Assembly (NCBI GenBank): GCA_904501775.1
Contig: CAJGCJ010000120.1
Coordinates: forward strand, 1 to 5,657
DNA length: 5,657 nt
Direction: 5' to 3'
Origin: an uncultured Bacteroidaceae bacterium
Lineage (GTDB): Bacteria > Bacteroidota > Bacteroidia > Bacteroidales > Bacteroidaceae
A program made the position numbers and the translations under genes. Each line of letters begins with the position of its first letter. Positions within the stretch are counted from its first letter, which is position 1. The notes below the pieces were generated by a model. The model searched no databases. It had not been told where the DNA came from and saw only the letters and a list, made by a program, of their open reading frames with translations. Shown piece after piece: positions 1 to 5,654 of the stretch.

Positions 1-56
1 GTAAGAAGCCCGGACAGCCCAAAGCTCGTCGTAGATTCCAGTTCAGTAAACGTTAA
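1..56 (+). CDS. rpsI: 30S ribosomal protein S9 (uS9), C-terminal end only
   Basis: Only the last 17 codons and the TAA stop (54-56) lie in the window; the reading frame starts at base 3. The translation KKPGQPKARRRFQFSKR is the typical basic C-terminus of bacterial S9: a Lys/Arg-rich tail ending in FSKR, which in the ribosome reaches the P-site tRNA (family knowledge). No U-tracted hairpin follows the stop, so transcription probably continues into rpsB. The order S9-S2-EF-Ts agrees with an rplM-rpsI-rpsB-tsf cluster, although rplM is outside the window. Identification is confident despite the short length because the tail is so characteristic. Confidence 0.93.
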   Translation, partial: KKPGQPKARRRFQFSKR

Positions 57-76
57 TATTCGGCCCGAAAAGAGAC

Positions 77-190
77 GTTTAGTATCTAAACCATCAGGGA
101 CTCCACGTTTTGACTCTTATTGTCTGCATTGCGCAGCTTGATTCCAAAGCCTTGTTGCATGCTGAATGGACTACCCTGAAGGTTGGTTAG
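77..190 (+). promoter_or_regulatory. Structured mRNA leader of rpsB-tsf (candidate S2 autoregulatory element)
   Basis: Seen by hand-folding: ACC+TCAGGG (90-92, 94-99) pairs with CCCTGA+GGT (174-179, 181-183), giving 9 pairs around one A-A mismatch. Directly inside, A100 pairs with T172 and TCCA (102-105) with TGGA (167-170). A second helix pairs GCAT (126-129) and GCAGC (133-137) with the continuous block 154-162, leaving bases 130-132 as a bulge; C124-G164 and T123-A165 can extend it. A competing 5' hairpin, GTTTAG (77-82) with CTAAAC (86-91), shares bases 90-91 with the long helix, and CTAA (86-89) could instead pair with TTAG (187-190). Known: the rpsB-tsf operon of Escherichia coli is repressed by S2 through its leader. 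That this different-looking leader does the same here is inference; it was not matched to any RNA family. Confidence 0.55.
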
Positions 191-210
191 AATTAATTAA
201 AAAGAAGGTA

Positions 211-232
211 AACGATTTAAATTTTAAAAAAA
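211..232 (+). promoter_or_regulatory. AT-rich translation initiation region of rpsB
   Basis: The 22 bases before the rpsB start hold AACGATTTAAATTTT (211-225) followed by an A-run that meets the ATG. There is no Shine-Dalgarno sequence at a usable distance; the nearest purine run, AAGAAGG, lies at about 202-208, too far from the start. Bacteroidota commonly initiate on A/U-rich leaders without Shine-Dalgarno pairing. Nearly the same block precedes tsf, which supports both start choices. Confidence 0.5.
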
Positions 233-1054
233 ATGTCAAGAATTTCATTTGAAACATTGTTAGAGGCCGGTGCACACTTCGGTCACTTGAAACGTAAATG
301 GAACCCTGCTATGGCTCCCTATATCTTCATGGAGCGTAACGGTATCCACATCATCGATTTGCACAAGACAGCCGCTATGGTTGACACTGCTGCAGACGCG
401 CTCAAGCAGATTGCAAAGAGCGGTAAGAAGGTTCTTTTCGTAGCTACAAAGAAACAGCTCAAGGATATAGTAGCAGAGAAAGCACAGGCAGTAGGTATGC
501 CTTACGTTATCGAGCGTTGGCCCGGTGGTATGCTCACAAACTTCCCCACAATCCGCAAGGCTGTGAAGAAGATGACTACCATCGATAAGCTTATGGCAGA
601 CGGAACATACTCTAACCTTTCTAAGCGCGAGGTTCTTCAGATTACACGTCAGCGTGCTAAGTTGGACAAGACTTTGGGTTCAATTGCCGACCTTACTCGT
701 CTTCCTTCAGCTATTTTCGTAGTTGACGTATTGAAGGAGTACATCGCTGTACACGAGGCTAACCGTCTTGGTATCCCTGTATTCGCTATCGTGGATACAA
801 ACTCAAATCCCGGTGACGTTGACTTCGTAATCCCCGCAAATGACGATGCAACAAAGTCAGTAGAGGTTATCCTCGACGCATGTTGCGCAGCTATTGCTGA
901 GGGTCTCGAGGAGCGTAAGGTTGAGAAGCTCGATACCGAGGTTGCTGAGGGTGAAGAGGAGAATGCAGACAAGAAACCCGCTCGCCGTCGCACAACACGT
1001 GCACGTGCTAACAAGGCTGCTGATGCCGAGGGTGCTGAGAATGCTGCAGAATAA
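233..1054 (+). CDS. rpsB: 30S ribosomal protein S2 (uS2)
   Basis: This encodes a 273-residue S2, a late-assembling protein of the small ribosomal subunit that sits between head and body on the solvent side and is needed for bS1 binding in organisms that have it. The sequence shows the family's N-terminal signature (LLEAGAHFGHLKRKWNPAM, from about residue 9), then IDLHKT, the ATKKQ segment, RWPGGMLTNF, and PSAIFVVDV...EA.RLGIPVFAIVDTNSNP..VDFVIPANDDA near residues 158-206. The body ends near residue 225. Beyond it lies an extension of almost 50 residues, first acidic (VAEGEEENAD), then basic (KKPARRRTTRARANK), then Ala/Glu-rich, so the protein is longer than the 241-residue Escherichia coli S2. 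The ATG at 233 is chosen because MSRISFETLLEAG matches the usual S2 start. It is followed by tsf after 29 bases, almost certainly in the same transcript. Confidence 0.98.
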   Translation: MSRISFETLLEAGAHFGHLKRKWNPAMAPYIFMERNGIHIIDLHKTAAMVDTAADALKQIAKSGKKVLFVATKKQLKDIVAEKAQAVGMPYVIERWPGGMLTNFPTIRKAVKKMTTIDKLMADGTYSNLSKREVLQITRQRAKLDKTLGSIADLTRLPSAIFVVDVLKEYIAVHEANRLGIPVFAIVDTNSNPGDVDFVIPANDDATKSVEVILDACCAAIAEGLEERKVEKLDTEVAEGEEENADKKPARRRTTRARANKAADAEGAENAAE

Positions 1055-1063
1055 TTAATTTTT

Positions 1064-1083
1064 AACGATTAAATTTTTATACT
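1064..1083 (+). promoter_or_regulatory. AT-rich translation initiation region of tsf
   Basis: AACGATTAAATTTTT (1064-1078) lies 20 bases before the tsf ATG and nearly repeats the block before rpsB, differing by one T in the first run and by the last few bases. No Shine-Dalgarno sequence is present in the 29-base gap. The shared spacing points to a common initiation context, possibly a ribosome-binding enhancer or the remains of a duplicated leader. Confidence 0.45.
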
Positions 1084-1905
1084 ATGGCTGTAACAATGGC
1101 TGATATTGCCAAGCTGCGTTCAATGACCGGAGCTGGTATGATGGATTGCAAAAACGCACTTACCGAGGGTGAGGGTGATTTTGACAAGGCTATCGAGATG
1201 ATCCGTAAGAAGGGTCAGTTGGTAGCTGCTAAGCGTAGCGACCGCGAGGCTTCTGAGGGTTGTGTTCTTGTAAAGGCAGAGAATGGCTTTGCTGCAATCA
1301 TCGCTCTTAAGTGCGAGACTGACTTCGTTGCTCAGGGTGCTGATTTCGTTAAGCTTACAACTGATATCCTCGATGCTGCTGTAGCTGCTAAGTGCGCTAC
1401 TATCGACGAGGTTAAGGCTCTTCCTTTGGGTGATGGTACTGTTCAGGATGCTATCGTTGCTCGTTCAGGTATCACCGGCGAGAAGATGGAGCTTGATGGT
1501 TACAAGACACTCGTAGGCGAGAACATCTACACCTACAACCACCAGAAGAAGAACATGCTCTGCACAATGGTAGCTCTTAGCCAGGCTAACGATGAGGCTG
1601 GTCACGAGATTGCAATGCAGATTGCAGCTTCTGCTCCTCTTGCTCTTACAAGCGAGGATCTCGATCCCGCTCTTATCGCTAAGGAGCGTGTTGTTGCTGA
1701 GGAGAAGGCTCGTGAAGAGGGCAAGCCCGAGGCTATGATTGCGCGTATCGCTGACGGTCGTATCCAGAAGTACTACAAGGAGGTTTGCCTCTTGCAGCAG
1801 GGATACTGCCAGAACGAGAAGATTACTGTTGCCGATTTCTTGAAGGGCTTCGACAAGGAGCTTACAGCAACAGGCTTCCAGCGTTTCACACTTCGTGCTG
1901 AATAA
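1084..1905 (+). CDS. tsf: Translation elongation factor Ts (EF-Ts)
   Basis: This encodes a 273-residue cytoplasmic guanine-nucleotide exchange factor that releases GDP from EF-Tu during protein synthesis. The N-terminal UBA-like domain is visible in residues 5-55 (IAKLRSMTGAGMMDCKNAL, then GDFDKAIEMIRKKG). It is followed by the core motif CETDFVAQ, with Asp80 and Phe81 at the positions known to contact EF-Tu in the Escherichia coli protein. The central region carries GYKTLVGENIYTYNHQKKNMLCTMVAL and HEIAMQIAASAPLAL, both typical of the dimerisation core. The C-terminus has the usual QKYYKEVCLLQQGY...ITVADFL motif. The ATG is 29 bases after rpsB, and the gene ends 19 bases before the A-tract of a strong terminator, so it closes the operon. 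Start and frame are unambiguous. Confidence 0.98.
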   Translation: MAVTMADIAKLRSMTGAGMMDCKNALTEGEGDFDKAIEMIRKKGQLVAAKRSDREASEGCVLVKAENGFAAIIALKCETDFVAQGADFVKLTTDILDAAVAAKCATIDEVKALPLGDGTVQDAIVARSGITGEKMELDGYKTLVGENIYTYNHQKKNMLCTMVALSQANDEAGHEIAMQIAASAPLALTSEDLDPALIAKERVVAEEKAREEGKPEAMIARIADGRIQKYYKEVCLLQQGYCQNEKITVADFLKGFDKELTATGFQRFTLRAE

Positions 1906-1924
1906 TTCAGACAGTATTTATAAC

Positions 1925-1960
1925 AAAAAACGCTCAACTGCAAAGTTGAGCGTTTTTTTT
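1925..1960. terminator. Bidirectional intrinsic terminator between tsf and the GH20 gene
   Basis: CGCTCAACT (1931-1939), the GNRA-type tetraloop GCAA (1940-1943) and AGTTGAGCG (1944-1952) form a perfect 9-bp stem. It is flanked by six A (1925-1930) and eight T (1953-1960), so the pairing could extend to 15 bp. On the + strand the T-run follows the stem and ends the tsf transcript; on the - strand the A-run becomes a U-run and can end the convergent glycosidase transcript, whose stop codon lies about 75 bases away. Confidence 0.93.
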
Positions 1961-2027
1961 ATTTGTCTAATCCGGTGCTTGTAAGAAAGGAGTTTATGTG
2001 CAGTCTGTTTTATTCAGATAATAATGT

Positions 2028-5000
2028 TTATTTAACAAGAACTTTGTTGCCGTTAATGATGTATATACCATCCTCGGGGTTCTCTACCTTGCGTCCCATA
2101 AGGTCGTAGATAGCATCGCTTTTTGTGTTGTCAGTCATAATGTTCTCGATTCCTGTTGAGCCGTTGTTGTCTTCAAGCTCCATTTTTACGATATAGTTCG
2201 AGAATGTGATGCCCTTATTCACGCCCGACTGTACAAATGAAAAGTTGCGTGACTGGTTCTTGATATTCACTGAGAGGCTCTTCTTTTCTGATGTTGATGT
2301 GTAGTTCTTACCTTCGATTTCCAAAGATATGCTATGTGTTCCTGTATCGGTATTTGTGTAGTCGAAACTGATGTTTGTGATTACATAGCCTTCGGGTGCT
2401 GAAAGTTTGTATGTAGAGCTCTGTACCTGTCCCGAATAACCTGCTATATATCCATTTGAAAATATCATGTTGTTGGCATCTGTTTCAAGTGAAAGTCCGC
2501 TGCACACTGTGCTTTCCCATTTTGAGTGCCATGTCTTGTTCGTATTACTGGCTGTGAAGACACCATTTGCCTCGTTTATCTCGGCTGTAATTTCTTCGGG
2601 TTTGTCGCCGCTGTTGTCCTCCATTACCTGAAACTTGTACTTGCAGCCTGTGTCTGACAGGTTGTATGTGTTAGGGTATCCTGTGCTGTTGTATCCCCAA
2701 TTGAATATTCTGTATCCGAGGTCGCGGCCTGTTTGGTTGAACTGTGCCTCTCCGCTTGCTATGATGACATATCCCGGAGTATCTGCTGCCAATACTTTCC
2801 AACCGTTTTGTGGAACTGCTGCCGAGGTCTTGAAACCAGTATTATAGCTTGCTGCAGGTGAGATGTATACGCTGTATTCGATGTTTCTTATGTCGTATGT
2901 GCCGTCTTCGCGTTTTACGAACTCCCAGTTTGATGCGTTTGATGTCTCAGAGGGTGTTTTTCCTACAATGAACTTGTTGTCACCCTTTGAGGCGGGAGTC
3001 GGGTAACGACTCTCGCGCTCGGGTGTGTACATTCTGTATACTACATTCTCTTTAGGCTGAATTATGCCGGCTGTCTCGCAGTTTGCGAGAAACTGCTTAT
3101 ATGCCTCCTCCAGCTCCTGAATCTGGATGTCGCGCTCTTCTTCACTCATCTCCTCGGTGAGGGTAGGCTCTATCTCGTTCAATTTTTCATTGAGCTCTTT
3201 TGCAGCGCTTTTATGGTAAAACCCCGGAAGTGTGCCTGTTCTGCTGTCTCTGTCGCGGATTATCTCGGCCATTCTTGCCTCCAATATCTCGGCGCCTGTG
3301 TCTTTGCGTTTGCTTGGCGAGTAGATAAGTCCATCTACAGCGTCTCTTCCTTCAAGGTCGGTAAGTACAAAGGTGAACATCCATTTGTTCAGGCGGACAC
3401 CGTCAGCATTAACGTAGGGGAGTTTAAGGAATACCTTGTTCCAACCCTCCTTGAGTGTAACTTCAATAGGCTTGCGTGCTGTGAAGTTCTCGTTCTTGAG
3501 GTCAACCTCATTGTTGATGCTCTTGCCGCTGTTTTCCCAAGTTGGGGGGAGTATCTCTTCGCCGTTCAACCACACTTTTGAGCCTTTACGGTCCCATTTG
3601 CCTGCGTCGGGAGCTGTATCTTTCTCGCTGCGGCCGTAGTTCTGGAACTCTATTTGTGCACCTACAGTCTGCTCCTTGTCGCTATATACATAGGTCCATG
3701 CGTATGCAGTGTTGTTGAGCTGAGGATTGCTGTAGAATGTGGGTATTATGCTACCCCATGTGTGACGCAGATATATACCTGCACCTGTAGCTACGCTTGA
3801 GCCGTATGTCACTCCGTTGTGTGTATAGCTCTCCTGCATATCACCCTCTTCAAGCTCAGGCGCGAATTTGGCATTCATATCGCCATTGTTGGGATAGGCA
3901 TCTGTTATGCGCCAGCGTATGTTCGTCTGTTTTACATAGGGTACATTCACGCTCTTCAGGGTGCGGTCCTTGTGGAATAGCAGGCGGCGTTCAAAATCTG
4001 CAAATTCATAGTACTCATCGCCACCGTTGGGCAACATTGTGCCGCCTTTCTCAATGTATTGCTTTCCGCCTCCAATCCATGCACGCTCGGCCGATGCAAT
4101 GGTGTTTGCGTAGATGTTGTTCTGTGCAAAGATATCCTCTTCTGTAGCGGTCTTACGGTCGTTCCAGGGTGCCGATATTGTACCTGCTACCTCGGGGTTA
4201 CCCTTCTGCTCATAGTAGATGTTGCTTTTGTAAATACCTACGAGGTCGGCAAAGACATCGAAGTGGTTGGTGTAGTTGTATCTGCAGTCGATGTTGGGAA
4301 TTCCGGCAACTTTTGTTCCTGCGGTGCTCCACATCTGTGTCATGTCAAAGCCGGTGGCTGATGTGATGGTTACACCACTGATGGGGTTCCAGCATACTGC
4401 AAGTTTGCCAAGAGAGTGTATCTTGTCGGTCATTATCTTGAGGAAGTTACCGTATGTGATGCTCTTCTCATCGGCACCGATGTGTATATATGGTGCCTTG
4501 TCGAATACGGCTGCAACCTCTTCAAGAATCTTCTGAAGGTCTTTTACTCCCTGTGATGTCTGCATGTCGTAGCCCATTGCGCGGACGAATGCTTCGCTGT
4601 GGCCGGGCATGTCAATCTCGGGGATTACTATTATACCGCGTTCTGCAGCATAGTCCTGCACCTCCTTGCACTGCTCCTGTGTGTAGTATTTGCCTGCAAA
4701 ACGTGTCATTGACGATGCACTTGTGAGCTGCGGGAAAGCCTTCACCTCAAAACGCCATGCCTGATTCTCGGTCATGTGCCAGTGGAATGTGTTCACCTTG
4801 AAGTGTGCAAGTATGTCAATCTGTTTCTTCAAGGTCTCTACCTCGACGAATGAGCGGCCTACGTCGTGCATGTATCCGCGCAGTTTGAATGCAGGCCAGT
4901 CCTTGATGCTTACAAGTTCGAGTGCCGATACATCTTTGTATCCTTCGGCAAGTTGTGACAGTGTCTGTGCGGCGCGGATGACACCGGTCTTGGTAACAGC

Positions 5001-5336
5001 TGTGATGTTTATCGCATCTGCTGTTATGTCGAGTGTGTAGGCTTCGTTATCGTATCCTTTCAACTCGTAGTCGTATGCACCCTCGATGTTGTCGACCAAA
5101 GTGACGGTAAGCGTAGCATCGGCATTGGAAGATACTGTACATCCATACTCGGTCAGGAACTTCTCAAGGTATTTGCATCCGGTGGGGTCTGTTACCTTGA
5201 TGGCTCTGTTAAGTGGAAATGTACCTTCTGTAACTGTTACGCTTTGGGGTTTGGGCAGCAGGTGGGTTACTTTTGCCCAAGTTGGTATGGCTGTAAGCAA
5301 TGCCATAACAATAAAGGTAAGCAGGGTCTTTTTCAT
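2028..5336 (-). CDS. Secreted multidomain GH20 beta-N-acetylhexosaminidase
   Basis: This 1102-residue protein most likely removes terminal N-acetylhexosamine residues from glycans outside the cytoplasm. Residues 1-21 form a signal peptide (MKK, hydrophobic core, probable cleavage after TWA). Residues 22-145 fit the GH20 N-terminal accessory domain. The catalytic barrel spans about 150-425: LRGYMHDVGR (152-161), FHWHMTENQAW (184-194), PEIDMPGH (239-246), HIGADE (285-290) with the expected Asp289-Glu290 pair, APWND (389-393) and AERAW (416-420). Behind it are a beta-rich domain (461-675), a charged helical linker (680-757), a trefoil-like region with Trp/Gly repeats (763-905), another beta-rich module (915-1055) and a short GRKV...NGNKVLVK tail (1076-1102). 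The usual HxGGDE has Ala in place of the second Gly. The ATG is chosen because the signal peptide starts there. Exact substrate and cell location (periplasm, surface or secreted) cannot be read from sequence. It appears monocistronic. Confidence 0.9.
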   Translation of the reverse strand: MKKTLLTFIVMALLTAIPTWAKVTHLLPKPQSVTVTEGTFPLNRAIKVTDPTGCKYLEKFLTEYGCTVSSNADATLTVTLVDNIEGAYDYELKGYDNEAYTLDITADAINITAVTKTGVIRAAQTLSQLAEGYKDVSALELVSIKDWPAFKLRGYMHDVGRSFVEVETLKKQIDILAHFKVNTFHWHMTENQAWRFEVKAFPQLTSASSMTRFAGKYYTQEQCKEVQDYAAERGIIVIPEIDMPGHSEAFVRAMGYDMQTSQGVKDLQKILEEVAAVFDKAPYIHIGADEKSITYGNFLKIMTDKIHSLGKLAVCWNPISGVTITSATGFDMTQMWSTAGTKVAGIPNIDCRYNYTNHFDVFADLVGIYKSNIYYEQKGNPEVAGTISAPWNDRKTATEEDIFAQNNIYANTIASAERAWIGGGKQYIEKGGTMLPNGGDEYYEFADFERRLLFHKDRTLKSVNVPYVKQTNIRWRITDAYPNNGDMNAKFAPELEEGDMQESYTHNGVTYGSSVATGAGIYLRHTWGSIIPTFYSNPQLNNTAYAWTYVYSDKEQTVGAQIEFQNYGRSEKDTAPDAGKWDRKGSKVWLNGEEILPPTWENSGKSINNEVDLKNENFTARKPIEVTLKEGWNKVFLKLPYVNADGVRLNKWMFTFVLTDLEGRDAVDGLIYSPSKRKDTGAEILEARMAEIIRDRDSRTGTLPGFYHKSAAKELNEKLNEIEPTLTEEMSEEERDIQIQELEEAYKQFLANCETAGIIQPKENVVYRMYTPERESRYPTPASKGDNKFIVGKTPSETSNASNWEFVKREDGTYDIRNIEYSVYISPAASYNTGFKTSAAVPQNGWKVLAADTPGYVIIASGEAQFNQTGRDLGYRIFNWGYNSTGYPNTYNLSDTGCKYKFQVMEDNSGDKPEEITAEINEANGVFTASNTNKTWHSKWESTVCSGLSLETDANNMIFSNGYIAGYSGQVQSSTYKLSAPEGYVITNISFDYTNTDTGTHSISLEIEGKNYTSTSEKKSLSVNIKNQSRNFSFVQSGVNKGITFSNYIVKMELEDNNGSTGIENIMTDNTKSDAIYDLMGRKVENPEDGIYIINGNKVLVK

Positions 5337-5385
5337 AAATGTGTTATTTAGTTGATGATTAGATTCTTACAGATATTAAATAACC

Positions 5386-5393
5386 TATCTTTG
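5386..5393 (+). promoter_or_regulatory. Candidate rightward Bacteroidota promoter -7 box
   Basis: TATCTTTG fits the Bacteroidota consensus TAnnTTTG. No TTTG lies at the usual 19-21 base spacing upstream, so the -33 element is missing or weak. A transcript would run right from about 5399 into a region with only very short ORFs. The match may simply follow from the palindrome shared with the leftward box. Confidence 0.35.
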
Positions 5394-5397
5394 TACA

Positions 5398-5405
5398 CAA
5401 AGATA
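5398..5405 (-). promoter_or_regulatory. Promoter -7 box of the GH20 gene
   Basis: On the - strand bases 5405-5398 read TATCTTTG, matching TAnnTTTG. Transcription would begin a few bases further left, giving a leader of roughly 55-60 bases before the ATG at 5336. No good -33 TTTG was found; a TTTT lies at 5424-5421 with shorter spacing than normal. Position and consensus make this the best promoter candidate for the glycosidase. Confidence 0.6.
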
Positions 5406-5415
5406 TCGAATATCT
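5401..5415. repeat. AGATAT-CGA-ATATCT palindrome upstream of the GH20 -7 box
   Basis: AGATAT (5401-5406) and ATATCT (5410-5415) are reverse complements around CGA. The left arm overlaps the glycosidase -7 box and the rest covers its spacer, a position where a repressor could block RNA polymerase. AT-rich sequence yields such palindromes by chance fairly often, so the operator role is tentative. Confidence 0.35.
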
Positions 5416-5472
5416 CTGGAAAAATCTAAGGAATGAGGAAAAATAATGATGGCGGTACTGGTGTTCAATGAC

Positions 5473-5622
5473 TTATGAGGACTTTTGATGAAAGCCTCGC
5501 CGATGCAAAAGTGCACGGAAATGAAAGGTAATGAGGGCGAACGGTTTCTTATCCATTACCCGATAGAGAGGTAAGTTTATAGGTCGTTGGAGTTTATTTC
5601 TACTCTCTGCCATATTCTGCAT
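5473..5622 (-). CDS. Possible small basic protein, 49 residues (doubtful)
   Basis: An ATG at 5622 opens 49 codons ending in TAA at 5475-5473; an internal ATG at 5556 would give only the last 27 residues. The product is very basic (many Arg, Lys and His) with the C-terminal segment FHFRALLHRRGFHQKSS. No family, membrane segment or signal peptide is recognised. It lies on the same strand as the glycosidase, about 136 bases upstream of its start. No ribosome-binding evidence can be judged because this group does not rely on Shine-Dalgarno sites. The opposite strand is also open in two frames over the same bases, which argues for a conserved nucleotide element or chance rather than a true gene. 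Confidence 0.2.
   Translation of the reverse strand: MQNMAESRNKLQRPINLPLYRVMDKKPFALITFHFRALLHRRGFHQKSS
5527..5560. repeat. 7-bp inverted repeat with 20-base loop
   Basis: GGTAATG (5527-5533) and CATTACC (5554-5560) are exact reverse complements. They can form a hairpin in a transcript from either strand, but no T-run follows, so it is not a classic terminator. It sits within the compositionally distinct block upstream of the glycosidase promoter. Confidence 0.4.
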
Positions 5623-5646
5623 AACAATGTACAACTCGCTGATAAC

Positions 5647-5654
5647 TAATTTTG
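5647..5654 (+). promoter_or_regulatory. Candidate -7 box for a rightward gene outside the window
   Basis: TAATTTTG matches TAnnTTTG three bases from the window end and would start transcription just beyond it. No TTTG lies 19-21 bases upstream. Such a short motif in AT-rich DNA can arise by chance, so confidence is limited. Confidence 0.3.

Larger units (their letters stand above)
5386..5405. repeat. 9+2+9 inverted repeat joining two opposed -7 boxes
   Basis: TATCTTTGT (5386-5394) and ACAAAGATA (5397-5405) are exact reverse complements separated by AC. Each arm contains a TAnnTTTG box, so the two divergent promoter elements face each other within 20 bases. It could act as a dyad operator or restrict transcription to one direction at a time; this role is inference. 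Confidence 0.7.

Noticed and set aside
59..69. TTCGG-C-CCGAA palindrome just after rpsI as a terminator
   Set aside because: The loop would be a single base and no T-run follows, so it cannot act as an intrinsic terminator.
107..135. TTTTG followed by TATTG-like sequence in the rpsB leader as a promoter
   Set aside because: No TAnnTTTG box occurs at the right spacing; the bases are better explained by the leader structure and read-through from rpsI.
649..1014. 121-codon ORF on the - strand inside rpsB
   Set aside because: It is fully antisense to a certain ribosomal protein gene, has a Ser/Ala/Arg-rich composition typical of reverse-frame reading, and matches no family.
1996..2110. AAAGGAG followed by an ATG at 1996, resembling a small gene with a good Shine-Dalgarno site
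   Set aside because: The frame runs only about 36 codons, antisense into the end of the glycosidase gene; Bacteroidota rarely use such sites, and no promoter lies between it and the terminator.
3213..3581. 122-codon ORF on the + strand inside the GH20 gene, and similar ORFs of 65-116 codons between 2635 and 5355
   Set aside because: All are antisense to the glycosidase, overlap each other in different frames, and show low-complexity Cys/Ser/Arg-rich translations without domains, so they are frame shadows.
5565..5608. AGAGAG/CTCTCT inverted repeat and AGTTTAT direct repeat (5574-5580, 5591-5597)
   Set aside because: The arms are short, simple-sequence matches with a long spacer; chance is the likely explanation.
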